This document shows, piece after piece, positions 1 to 20,771 of a stretch of DNA of 64,000 nt. Below the pieces are notes generated by a model, which was not told the origin of the DNA, ran no database searches, and saw only the letters and a list, made by a program, of their open reading frames with translations. The stretch is from Thamnaconus septentrionalis (lineage: Eukaryota; Chordata; Actinopteri; Tetraodontiformes; Monacanthidae). Position numbers and translations under genes: made by a program. Every line of letters begins with the position of its first letter. The stretch's first letter is position 1. The DNA lies in assembly GCA_009823395.1 (NCBI GenBank), contig CM020515.1:12098489-12162488 (forward strand), given 5' to 3'.

Positions 1-8888
<8,888 letters not shown>

Positions 8889-9881
8889 TTATCAGAGGCG
8901 GACGCGAAACGTTCCCCTCATTATTATTATTCTTTTTCTATATACAGGAATGAAGTAAAGCGGTCCTGTGTGAGTCCAACTTGCTGCGGTGCTGCCGGCA
9001 GTGTGCGCGCACTCTGAAGTCTGCTCATCTCTCACTCAGGGGTTTTTCCAACGCCCTTTTTTTTTCCCTTTACGAGTCTCCACCCTCCTCCTCCCCCTCT
9101 CCCCTTCCGTCTCCCTTCCCCGACCTATGGATAAGCAACCCAAATGCACAGAGTCCCCGATTGTTGCCAATGTTTATTTTGAAATGGCAAACACATTTCC
9201 CTATAATTCATAACAAATGACGTTATAATTCATTAATATACATCATCAGGGAACCTCTTGATGTAAACTCAAAGCCCCAGTGGGAAAACATGTGGTTGGG
9301 TTGTTCATGTTTTTTTTTTAAATAGATTTTATTTTTTTCTTTGACCCGACATGAAAAAAAAAAGATCTAACCACTTACGATGAGCTGCGGGGCCACAAGT
9401 GTTTCACAAATGTAAGCGGAGCCACGCAAAGGGGAAAAACCTCTTTGCCCCTTTGAACCCAGGCGATAGATGTGTGCGAGCGAATGGGAGAAGCCCTAAG
9501 GATGAACATTCAGACCCTGAGAGTGAAGCGGTGTGTATACCGACACGGTGACAAGGCTCCGACGCAAACAAAGGGCCCCCGGAGCCAGGAGGGGCTGCTC
9601 ATACAGTGTCTGAGGGCCCACTGTGTAGCTCAAGGGAGGAGTTCAGGGGCTATGAGGGAGGAGGATCAGCAACAGGACCCCCCCCTCTGACACACTCTGT
9701 CAAAAAAAAGTGGACAGGTGTAGAGTTTCTTGTGGCACGGAGGTGGAGTTCAGACTTTGAACCTGACTCAGATGATGAGCGGCCGTATGAATAGAAGAAC
9801 CCCTGGATGGAGGGAGGCTGAGGGCAGGTAGAGGGGAACCAAACTATAATCTGTCTGAGAAAGTAGCACAAACACGTGCGA

Positions 9882-9892
9882 GTGCGCGCGCG

Positions 9893-9924
<32 letters not shown>

Positions 9925-9944
9925 GTGTGTGTGTGTTTGTGTGT
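9882..9944. repeat. Compound (CG)n(CA)n(GT)n microsatellite
   Basis: A GC/CG run passes into about 14 CA units and then flips to GT units at 9925. The CA and GT halves are complementary and could fold into a hairpin. Most of the tract alternates purine and pyrimidine, a Z-DNA-prone composition. Confidence 0.9.
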
Positions 9945-10460
9945 GAATGACTCTGACACATTCTATTTTATCGTTGTGTTCAGGTATTATTGCCTGGTGG
10001 AAAGTTAATTATTTAGAATAGAATAGAATGCCAGCAGCATAAAGAAATAAATATGAACAAAACAGAAAAAAGAAAGTGAAGTATGTTTTTTTCCCCCGAA
10101 ATAGTTGACTTGGACTTTTTCAATTATTAAGAGATTTGAGGCTATTTTCATGTCAGTCAACAAGAAGCAAACGGCTTTAGTGAAAAGACTGGAAGTGAAG
10201 GTTTCACTGATCCAAAAGATTTATTTCCATTGTCCATATGGGAAAGAGCCCAGTGAAAATGTTTGGAAAGGACGAACTTTCCGTCTTGGTGTCTTTTGAT
10301 TCATTTTGAAAAAAAATAAAACAATAAAAAAAAAGCCTGATCAAAATACCTTTTGGCCAATTTGAAAAAAGAAAGCTATTTATTTTGCAATCACAAGTGA
10401 CGTGATGCATTTTGGAAGTGGCTCCAATAGGAGGTCAACCAAACAAGCAAAAGTAGGCAA

Positions 10461-10487
10461 AAAAAAATAAATAAATAAATAAATAAA
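10461..10487. repeat. (AAAT)n microsatellite
   Basis: An A-run followed by five or six AAAT units. Confidence 0.85.
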
Positions 10488-10959
10488 CAATTAAGAAGAA
10501 GAAGTCAAATTCATTCAAAACTTGGCAACACCACTACATATACATCTGATTGTATATATCATATGTAGTCAAGCAATATCTCATAAGAATGAAGGTGTTG
10601 ATAGTCCTTAACTCTCCTGTTTACCACTGCAAGTGCCGACATAACTTCTTGGAAGAAGAATGAGAGAGAGAGACAGAGAGAGAGAGAAAGAGAGCAAAAA
10701 AAACATTTTCCCTTCAAGGCAAACATAAACTTTTCACAGTTGGAAACACAAAGCATGCCACTGCCATCCCCACCTTCCACAATGTCAAAACCAGTTTGTC
10801 ATAAGAAGCAGCGCTCAAACAAAAGTCTGCGGATGCTGGCACGACCCAGGCAAATATAGAATAATGACATGTTTTGAGGCACAAACAGCCATTGTAAATC
10901 CATCCAGAGGGAGGCCACTCTGGCGCGGAGGAATTCACAGCTTTTTGAAATGGTTCTCG

Positions 10960-10996
10960 GCTGGCTTGCTGGCTGGCTGGCTGGCTGGCTGGCTGG
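10960..10996. repeat. (CTGG)n tetranucleotide repeat
   Basis: About nine CTGG/TGGC units in a row, with one variant unit near the left end. Confidence 0.9.
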
Positions 10997-11211
10997 GAGC
11001 GCATCGGGTCGGAATGCGGCCGCGCGATCCAGCCCTCGCATTCATCAGTCGTTTTATTTGCTCCCCTCCCCACGTGCTAATTGCTCCGCTCGGAGTTTTG
11101 CACGGACAGGTTTGGACTGGAAAACGTAAACAGGCAGATGAAGGGAAACAAACATGGCGGCTGCAGTGTTGAGGAAGCAAATGTAACATTTTTTTAAAAC
11201 TGCGATCTCTT

Positions 11212-11212
<1 letters not shown>

Positions 11213-11267
<55 letters not shown>
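11213..11267. repeat. (GT)n microsatellite
   Basis: About 27 uninterrupted GT units. Confidence 0.95.
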
Positions 11268-11268
<1 letters not shown>

Positions 11269-11419
11269 TCGGACAACGTGCCTCCGCCGCGCGAATCGTC
11301 CTCCTGTCCTTGATTTACAGTACGTTCACATCCGTGCGTTGGCCCACGCGCACGCATGACTGCAGCCCAGACAAAATTTCCAACCGTCGTGCCTGCAGGT
11401 GTGCGCCGCCTCCGCCACC

Positions 11420-11420
<1 letters not shown>

Positions 11421-11460
<40 letters not shown>
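11421..11460. repeat. (CAG)13 trinucleotide repeat
   Basis: Thirteen uninterrupted CAG units plus one base. All three frames stay open through the repeat, giving Gln, Ser or Ala runs on the plus strand and Leu, Ala or Cys on the minus. No flanking exon or family similarity supports translation. Confidence 0.95.
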
Positions 11461-11461
<1 letters not shown>

Positions 11462-11999
11462 TCCCTGATTGTGATTTCCACAGCCAGAGGCCCGCCGACG
11501 GGCCCACTACATGTGTCAGCCATTACAGAAAATTACAAATCCTCCTCAGCTAAAGTAGAATGTTCCACTCTCATTTTGTAATTTCCCAGCGAGAAAGGAA
11601 GCCGCGAGACACCCGGCGGGGTCCTTAAAGCCGTGGTGACAGATCCTTGGAAGCGCTGTCCAGCAGATACTCACGATGACGCAGGAGATGCGTTTTTTTA
11701 ATGGTGCCAGGATTGGATATGAGACGGTTCTTCTGTGCTTTTGTTTTTCAATCCGATCGAGACGATTGTGAGCTGTAAACCGATTTTTTTCCCTCCTGAC
11801 ATTGGTTTTGGATTCACGACTAGGACATGTTTTGTTTCCTTCAACACAATGCATATGTAAGAAGTGGGTCAAGATGCACTGTTTTAAAGGAAATAATCAC
11901 GCCAAAGATCAAAAAAGAAATCCCCTCTTTGTGTTCATTTGGTTCCCAATTAAGACGAGGGAAGAATTGCTTAACATAAATATGGACATAGAAAGGAAA

Positions 12000-12104
12000 A
12001 ATAACAGAATTTTAAACATGCAAATCAATACGCAATTAATCACGGTTAACAATTGTCAATTTAGAGCATGATCTCGATTAAAAAAATTAATCGTTTGACA
12101 GCCC
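12000..12104 (-). repeat. Dispersed repeat end, hAT-like
   Basis: Read on the minus strand, the segment starts with an AGGGCTGTCAAACGATTAA-type end followed by AT-rich ATTAATCG motifs. I recognise this as the end of a common vertebrate non-autonomous DNA transposon family. The other end is not clear; the element may reach back to about 11880. A short stretch with similar motifs lies at 4010-4060. Confidence 0.4.
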
Positions 12105-13905
12105 TGGAAAAAAAGACATGTGACGGCGAGGTCACCACCTCCCACCTTTCATCCCCAGACACACTGAGCTGCAGGATGATGAATGGACAAGAAAACGGAG
12201 TGCTGTGGAAAAATCACTGTGATCTTTTCTTATACATACCACACACACACACACTCCCCGCCCCGCTGCAAGCACATACACTCACAGATGTGCACAGACG
12301 CACCACGCACACAGGTGCTTTGTGTCTTTTGTTTCATTGCAGACTTCCTGTTTGGCCCCTGCGGCCCCTGCGGAGACCTTCGCCGGAAGGATGCGTCCGT
12401 GCTCCAGATCCTGGAGGGACAGATACCTGGAGCTCGCGCCGCAGACCTTGAAGGCACTTAACGGGGTAATTCCCACGTAAATCCTTCAGTTTCGACGTGG
12501 AGGCGTAATATATATCGCAGGGAGGGAGAATATTATTTCGCAGCTCGTCGTGGAGGTTCGATTCTGGACGGCTCCCAAAGCCAAGAGGTCCAATTATGTA
12601 AGCGATACACCAGCGCTTGTGGAGCAAAAACAAACCGAGAGGGGATATCTTTCATACGTGGAAGCCCGGAGACAAGCCGCACACACCTACTTTTAATGCG
12701 ACTTAATTCCAAACTGTGAAGAAGAAAAAAAAATTGCCTTTCCTGGCGGGCGAGTCTGCACAAGAGAGAGAGAGAACGAGGGGATTTTTTTTCTTCCTCC
12801 CTCCCCTTCTTTTTTTTCAAACAAATCTGTTATTTACCTTCTACGTGCTTCGGTGCAGCACTCAGCATCAGCAGCCAGCAGCGAGGAATCTAAAAGCACA
12901 GAGTGGGAACCCGACTTAATGACGATCATGTCATCACACAAGCCACAGACCATTAGGGGAAATGCCTTCCCTTCTAATCCGCAGCCCTGCGGTGCCGAGT
13001 GGGGATCTGGCGGTCGGCTCCCTGAGTGATGCTGGGCGTGTTGGGGAGGAGACGGAGACAGAATGCCGTGAAGTTATGAAGCTATGGCTCCGCGTCTCTT
13101 TGGCTCTTTTAATGGCTGGCAGAGACGAGAGGGGTGGGAAAGAAGGGGAAAAAGGAAGGGATTGTCCTGCGACGATGCTCGGTTTCATGCCTCCCAGCTC
13201 ACGCTGGGGCGAGTGGTGGTGGTGGAGTTGGGAGGTGGGGGTTTAGTAAGACGTGTGGCGGCAAATCCCAGTCTGGCTGTGGTTCCTGGCAGTTGGTGTA
13301 GCTTGGAGTGCGGATGTGTGCGAGGATGCTCTCCTGCCCCCGGGCGGCTCTCCTCGCATGCACCACTTGCGGCCACACGGCCGTCACTTTGCTTACAGAC
13401 GTGCTTGTGGGCTGCGCCCTCCAAAAAAGGCCCCCGCCGACTTTAAAAGTTGATTACGGTGACGTCATCGCTGCACTGCAGCTCCACCCCTGGACCCCCC
13501 TGTGTCACTGTCACTGTCACCGTCATATTTGCACCAATGGATGTATTATAAGAACTGGATGCCAGTCTGCCAATATGACGGCACAGCGAGTTTTCCCCCA
13601 GTGGCCACTCGGGTACTGCAACCAAAAACCCCATATGGCCCAAAAAGCATTTTTCACCATTGACAGCTTTATAAAAGTGAACTCCTTTAAAGGACTCCTC
13701 TGACCTAAAACGGAATCTTTCATTCTGATTGGCTGATGGATAATAGGTGCATCACCTGAGTTACAGAGGCCTAGTGGGCTCTGTGGGCAGCCTAATGCGG
13801 AAGTAACTTTTGGGAGGGATTTACCCTTCCCAAAGCAACTCCATTGAAATTGATTGAGCTGCAAGACTGATTTCCATCCAGTGTGCGAAAAGAAATTTAA
13901 AAAAA

Positions 13906-13958
13906 ACTTTATTTCCATCTTTGCACCATCTGTGTCGATGCAAAAATGGAAATAAAGT
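13906..13958. repeat. Near-perfect 20-bp inverted repeat with 13-nt loop
   Basis: The arm at 13906-13925 is the reverse complement of 13939-13958 except for one position, with 13926-13938 as the loop. The pairing does not extend outward, so it is shorter than a usual pre-miRNA stem. Confidence 0.7.
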
Positions 13959-14354
13959 GGCGCCATTCTGTTGCATTAGAGCCACTGTGCTGCTCTGGTG
14001 CACACTGGGCTAAACGCAGGGCCGGAGACACTTTGGCAAACGTTTCTTTATTCTAACGCCGGGCTAATGCCTCCATTTATTTACACAAGCCGAAGCTGGA
14101 TAGACAGTCGCTGATAATTAAAGCGCAATTATTCGTCCGGTGGCTGTGAAACGACTGCAATTACCGCCGCGAGACCGCAGAAGCTTGTCTCCCCCCGGAG
14201 TTTCCCAGGTTTGTCAAATTCCGACCTGTCACTTCGGCTGCGAGGAGAGAAGAGCTGTCATCTGGCGAAAAAAATAGATAGCGGCTCCGTCCTTCCCCTC
14301 ACTGCTGGGCAGGGTCTGCCAAAATAGTATCGCCTGTCCCGTGAAATCCTGAAG

Positions 14355-14358
<4 letters not shown>

Positions 14359-14390
<32 letters not shown>
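14359..14390. repeat. (GT)n microsatellite
   Basis: Sixteen GT units. Confidence 0.95.
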
Positions 14391-14394
<4 letters not shown>

Positions 14395-15961
14395 CATACA
14401 CCAGAAACAGGAGATGGGCTTCTCGCCCGTGGGGCCAGTCCACATTTCATAGGAATGTGAGAATCGTGAGCGACTCAAACTTTGCAAACCATCAGCAAAG
14501 TCGCTGAAGGTTGTTTTGGCCAAAGGCGACAGCAGTGTACCAAGTATGTGACCCAACTCAAAACAGGGTCCACTGGGAGATGAATGGACTTTCAAAATTG
14601 GATTTTTCACATTTCAAACCGTAGAAAAATGAGAAAACCAGCAAAATTATGGTTTTAATGAAAAATGTCTCCCTTTGATGCTGTTTTTTTCCTATTTTGA
14701 TTCGTTTTTTTTTTCTTATTTATTTCTTTCCTCAGGACTTTCATTCAACAGACAAATTGGATTATTACAAATAATTGTTATTGGTAATAACCACTATCTT
14801 CATTAGTATTTGATTGGCACAGGGGAAAACCTATGTACAACCAGCTGTTTAGCAAACCCTCTTATTAACACCACAGAGGATGAACTCATTTTACAGGCAT
14901 TTACATCTGCAACATTTCTCAAAGAAAAACAACTGGCAATGGGACCAAATTCTAAGACCGACCAAAAGAAAATGTTGTCTGTTGGAGGTTTGCACGACGG
15001 TTTCATCGGTCCACTCGGTCGGTTTAACTTTGCGATTTCCACCCTTTAACTCTGGAGACAAACTGGCCATAACTTACTCACTGTCAGACACATGTAGGCT
15101 TTACGGTGCGGATCTCCAAAATAAACACGCCGTTCCCCAAGTGATGGGATTTCTTTACGTTGCAAGAGAGAATTTTTTTGGATGGCGGCTTCTGTTTACG
15201 AATCAGCACCGGTTGGTAACTAAGCGATGAGGTCGGAGCAAAAACTGGAAATTTGCCCTTCTTCCCTTAAAGGCACCACCACCACCGACACACCCTCACT
15301 TTGTTGTAAAGCTGTTAATCTCACTGGGTTGTCCCTCAGCAGCCTCATTCCTGTGGGAATATATTCCGGGTGTCTGACCTCTTCTTTTTTAGAGAGCACA
15401 CAGTCACGCTCACTCGCGACACACACAGGATCTTCCTCACCAATCTGTCACTCTCATCTGGTCTCGCTTTGGGTTTTGGGCCGCACGGTAGCTTTTCAGT
15501 GGACTTTCCCCAAAAACACAGTGAAATTAATCGGACTTTTCACCATGCAATCATCGGCTCCCCAGAATAATGCAGGAAAGCCCAGAGTGCATTTTATATC
15601 TCAGCTGTGTTGTCGCACAGGCAAAACTTGGTGTTTTTTTTACTGTTGTTGTTTTTGCACAAGTCTTCGAGGCGAGCTGATGATGAGGGAGGCCGAGGGA
15701 TGAACAGAAACAATTACCGCGCTTTGACTGACAGGCAAGATTAGAGGGTGTTTTTCTTTTTTGGCTCAAACTGAAACGTATAAAGAGCAAATGTGGGAAT
15801 TTTAAGCCTGACTGTGCCAAATGACAGGAACTCAAAAAAATATTCATTTATTATGTATGGATTGTTATTAATGTCTGAAGGTGGATGATTAATTGTATGT
15901 CAAGAGACGCAGTAAATTGACTCTCATGTTGAAAACTTTAAATAGTTTCAGGATAAAATTG

Positions 15962-15963
<2 letters not shown>

Positions 15964-16014
<51 letters not shown>
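15964..16014. repeat. (GT)n microsatellite
   Basis: About 25 uninterrupted GT units. Confidence 0.95.
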
Positions 16015-16017
<3 letters not shown>

Positions 16018-19000
16018 AGGGCCATAAAGCTGGGAGGTATGTGGAATTCCCCTCATTTGTGCAAGAACAAGGGATCCAGATGTGTTAAATGATTTATTTG
16101 AATTTATTCTATTCTTAATAATGAAGGAACAAAAAAAACAGTAGCTCACTGGGAAAGACTGACACCTTGACACCTATGGAATCTGTTGAAACATTAGCTT
16201 GAAGTGCCTTAAAAAAGAAGAAAACTGCGGGCAAGTCCACAGGCAATAAAGTCACTGTGCGTGAGTTTCTTTCATTGAACTCAACTAATTAAAAAGAATT
16301 ACTGTTTTCACTCAGTGTGAAAGTTATTCTACAGAGATTTGTAAACATGTTTTTTTTTATTTTGTATATTTAAAGTTTTTTATAATAAAACTGCAACATA
16401 ATGGTAGCTTGAAGAAGCGCTTTATCTAGTTTATCTTGTACTGTTCTGGAGAGTTTCATCAGCAGAGACAGTCTAGACGAGGAAATTGCAAAGTTACAGA
16501 CTTCAAGGGGAGCGTGGATAAAGTAATAATTCTCACTTAACGCTCTCATTTTAATGGGAATAATTTGATTACAGGTTTCTAATTGAGGTTTAATCACTGA
16601 GGAAAAATGAGAACAGGCACCTTTTAACATTTTCCTGCACAGATGTTAACAATCAGCGCAACCAAAGAGGCACTTTTTGACATTAGGACCACCCATCTGG
16701 AACCTGTGGAGCTGGCCGCGGGGGTCTTTACCGGTATAGGGGATCTATGAATTTATACACAATTCCAAAAAAGCGGAGGGATGAGGTCAAAACGCTGATA
16801 AAGCACAAACTGCGCTTGTTGTGATCTTGTTGAAAACGTGAGCCCTCTGATCCGGATCTGTAGGGGCCCCACTGTGATTACAAAGTTAGATGACAGAGGA
16901 TGAGCAGCCACAAATTGCAGGGGGGGAGGATGTTGGCTGGGGGTGGAGGAGGACTGTGGCACTGCGCCCGCTCACTGAGGGACTTACTAGCTTCCCTCTG
17001 TGGTGTTCTGTGTTTGACTGCGTGCAGATGTTTCGGGGTGCTATAAAACACTGCAGACAGTCAGCGGCCTCCGAGATTTGTGTACATACGCGCTGATACA
17101 TACGCGATACAATATTTATTTCCCATCGTCTATCAATGCCGTGGCAATCTGTCCAGTTCAAAGTCCCAAATTTATATTAAAAAAAATAATCTGATATTTA
17201 TGTTATATATATTTATTTATTCAAGGTGGTTTGAGATACTGAACATTTGGCTAGGGCTGTAAACCTCGAGAGGTATTGGTGCCTTCTGTGACATCACAAG
17301 GAGCTTATTTCAAAAGCTGGGTATTTTAGCAGGCCAAAAACAAGCAAGCAGAAGAAGTGAAATATGCACTTTTCTCATTCGTGGTGAATTCATTGACTGC
17401 ACTGAGACACATGACGGTTTTGGAAACCACTGGTAGCGTCGTGCATAATTTAGGAGCTTTAAATTATTTATCTGTACTTTTCGCTTGGTTTCATAACTTT
17501 TCTGTTTCTAAAAACCCAGCCAGCCAACCTCTTTTTGCCACCATTTACTTCTAGTTGTCATGTCGGTGCAGGGCCAGCCCGGCCCTGTGCTCTTGGTTTA
17601 AACCTTGCCTCTTATCCTACATCCAGCGCTGAAAAAAAAACAAAAAAAACGAACCCCGTCTCCATGATGCGTGCGAACAATAACTGTGCCACACACCTCA
17701 AGTGCTCCCTTTGAAGCCCAGCGCTAGCGTCTCGGGGTGCTGTCTCCCTGAAGCAGATCCCGATGGAGATAGCAGATGATGTTTGCCAGTGCGTATATGC
17801 TCCAAAGCCTTCCCTGGTGTTATTCAAGCTGGCAGAGCTCAGAAGCAGGAATGCGATCATCTGATAAAGGTGACAATAAGGCGGCAGGGACCATTGAGGA
17901 GTTTTAGGTATTGTTTGTTTTTCTCACAGGGGGCCCTTATACCTCGTGGCGCCCCCAGAAACACTTTGCAGGTGTGGCCACACGCGGCCACGAATGGTGC
18001 AGCACGCCGCAATACAGAGCAAAATTAAAAGGTCCCATGTCATACCCATTATTATAGTTTTATTTTCCTGGGCTCTGTAAAGTAGCCTGGCACTATTAAT
18101 TATCCAAAGCACTTTATGGATTTCCCCGCAAAAAAAAGAAAGAAAGAAAGAAGAAAACATGTTTTCTTCACTGTGCTTGTAAAAAGAAGGAAACAAAATT
18201 GAAGTAAACAAAAGAATTGTCCCTGTTGCTGAATTGTACTGAATTAAAGATGCTGTTAAATGGGTTTGAAATAAATGGAATAAATTTGAAATACTCCATG
18301 TGAACTACTGTAGCAAAGGCAACATATGCAACATGTGTGTTTGTGTTAGCATCAAATTTTAGACGTCACTTCAGATTCTGTTCTGCAAGTCCATCCCTCA
18401 CATGCCTCGGCCACTGATGTTTTGTTGAAGGGAAATCAGAAATTCAGGCGTTTTTTTTAAATATTTTTTTTATTGACCGTCTTTAATTGCATTTTCACTG
18501 CTCCCCATATTTGCATTGTTCTCTAACCAGCGCAACCCGACATGATGTGTACCGCATGTCATATGTCTCTGTGCTCAGCATACTGCACATTGTGTTACGT
18601 CTAGGTTCACTTAGGATCGGCCAACAGGGACACTTTCATTTTAGTCTTTAAAGAAACCCCCTCTCTTTCAAACACAGAAGTAGAACATTGCTCGAACCTG
18701 GACCTTGTTGAGGGAGCAGCGCTTCCTTTTGATCTGCAGAAGAAGAAATCCCATACCGGTCTCATGTGTAAGAGCTTTGTTTACCCTTTCCTTCATTACA
18801 CTGGGGGAGGGGGGGAGATGTTTGGTTGCTATTTGAGGGCCTTTAACATGTGGAGGGCAGCCCCCAATCACATATGAAAGAACAGGCTAAAAATGGTGCT
18901 CTCCCCGAGGTAAGTACTTCCCCCCCCCGTGTCTCACGCAGCCCTTTAATTCCGGCCGCAAAGTGATCTCAGCTTCTGCTGCTTTTGAAGCAGATCTGTT

Positions 19001-19070
19001 GGGTGACACGTGTCTTCGGGGCGTGGCCTGCTACCTTCTAGAGCTGGATAATAATGCCATGGTGCGCTTG

Positions 19071-19072
19071 TG

Positions 19073-19112
<40 letters not shown>
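19071..19112. repeat. (GT)n microsatellite
   Basis: About 20 GT units with one CG interruption near the left end. Confidence 0.9.
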
Positions 19113-19113
<1 letters not shown>

Positions 19114-19228
19114 GTGGACCATGCTCCATGGTTTAAAACAGAAGCAGGTGCACTGCTCGTAAACATCCACATCTAAGCAATTGGCTCATATCCATTACAA
19201 TTAAAGCAAGATGTCCTGTGAATGACTC

Positions 19229-19254
19229 ACACACACACACACACGCGCGCACAG
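19229..19254. repeat. (CA)n(CG)n microsatellite
   Basis: About nine CA units followed by a short CG run. Confidence 0.85.
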
Positions 19255-20187
19255 TTACAGCTCGAGGCCCGGCCTGCGGGTGACGGGAAGGACTTTAAGT
19301 AGTAGTGGTTTAATTTAATCAAGGATGCTATTTGCTAGTACTGGCAGGATGAGCGCTGGGGGTCAGCGGAATCGAACCAGTCCCGTGATCCTATCAGAGC
19401 ATTACCACTTCCTCCTTCCTGTTTGCTTCCTGTTTGCCACACAGCTGCACTAAGATGCCAACCAGAAAGACTGGTCTCGCAGATAGCCAGTGCTAATTAT
19501 AATCCTGTGTTTTCGGGCAATTTCCTTTTTCCTCTTCATCTCTCCTCCTCTCATGTGGTTTATCTTTGTGTTTTGCTTTTTTTTGTGTGTGTGTTCCTCT
19601 GTCTGTGGCTGAGTTTGTCATCTTGAACCCTCCCTTCCGCCTCCATGGCCTTTGATAGCTGACTGGCTGTGTTTTACTCTATTAATGAAATGCTTAGGGT
19701 GAGGTCACTACTTGACCTTTTCACTTTAAAGAGGCTACTGATATACAGCCTTCATTATTCAAATGTCTATAGGCACGTGCAAGGGTCACAGGTACAAACA
19801 CACAGAGTTTCAATGTCTTATAGGCATTGAAAAAATACACAAACGCATTGAATGTGCAGAACAATCTTTGCTTCAAATGTTTTAACACCACATATCATTA
19901 CAGCCTATGAGTCTTGGCACTTCCTGTCTTAAGCCTTTGCCCAACACTGCTGCTTTCATCTCCTCCTCAGATCTTGAGGCCTTTGAAAGGAGCTGCTCCG
20001 CACCTGCTCGTCCCCAGACACTTAAAGAGCTCAGGGGCTATTGAACGTACCCCCACGTCCTCACTTTGTTTGTGATTCCATCTCTCCACGAGTCACGAGG
20101 CTAAACACAGTGGAGTTGGCAAGAGGGCTTTGCCAGAAAGAAAAGCAAAAAATCTTTCCAAGTCATAGTGGCACTGCGCCATTCTTG

Positions 20188-20200
20188 CCGCTAGATGGCG
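20188..20200 (+). promoter_or_regulatory. CTCF-like motif
   Basis: CCGCTAGATGGCG matches the CTCF core consensus CCASYAGRKGGCR except for G in place of A at the third position. It lies about 570 bp upstream of the first msrb1 copy. Binding is inferred from the motif only. Confidence 0.3.
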
Positions 20201-20609
20201 TTCTATTAGAGTAAACCACAGAAGCTGCATCGCCGCAGAAAGAAAGAAGCGTCCAGGCTGACTTTCGGGGTTATTTTGAAGGATATTTCAAAAAATAAAA
20301 ATATAAAACGAAAAACAAAAAACAAAAAACGATAACTAAAGTTGTGTCTTCATTATTTTTGATAGCAGAATCTTGAATTTTCTGCTCGTTTGAACGAATG
20401 TCGCGCATAGCTCTACTGTTTTAAGACAAATACTCCCATCTGGTGTTGTAAATGTGTAATCTATCGAGTACTGCTAAATGTCACTTCATGTCATGTACAA
20501 CGACAAATAAAACATTGTATTTTATTTCAATACCTCCCTTTAAGCTTAGTATTATTTTTGTGCTGAAGAAAGTCACGTTTCTACTCTTTCATTTTCAGTA
20601 ACACACGCA

Positions 20610-20644
20610 ATCTCACGAGATCTTCGCGGCTAATCTCGTGAGAT
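20610..20644. promoter_or_regulatory. Paired TCTC(A/G)(C/T)GAGA palindromes in the msrb1 promoter
   Basis: ATCTCACGAGAT at 20610-20621 and its exact inverse ATCTCGTGAGAT at 20633-20644 are separated by 11 bp. Each is one transition away from TCTCGCGAGA, the promoter palindrome reported to bind BANP/ZBTB33-type factors. The pair lies about 130 bp before the first msrb1 start codon, where a core promoter is expected. Confidence 0.4.
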
Positions 20645-20771
20645 AATGAGTGACTACGTCCCGATGACGTCAGAAAAAGTAGAACACAAACCAACCCAGG
20701 TTCCGTCGCAGTCCGCTCGGCGTGTTTCTATCGAGAACATAACTAATATTGGCCAAGTAAGAACCAGCACC

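Noticed and set aside
9650..9961. Minus-strand frame with a Val-Cys run
   Set aside because: Translation of the CA/GT microsatellite.
10935..11507. 190-codon minus-strand frame with Leu and Thr-His runs
   Set aside because: The frame is held open by the CAG, GT and CTGG simple repeats; nothing outside the repeats looks like protein.
13906..13958. Hairpin considered as a microRNA precursor
   Set aside because: The stem is only 20 bp with no flanking pairing, too short for a normal Drosha substrate.
19355..19425. tRNA-like sequence on the minus strand with a B-box (GGTTCGATTCC)
   Set aside because: No convincing A-box and no closed acceptor stem; at best a tRNA pseudogene or SINE fragment.
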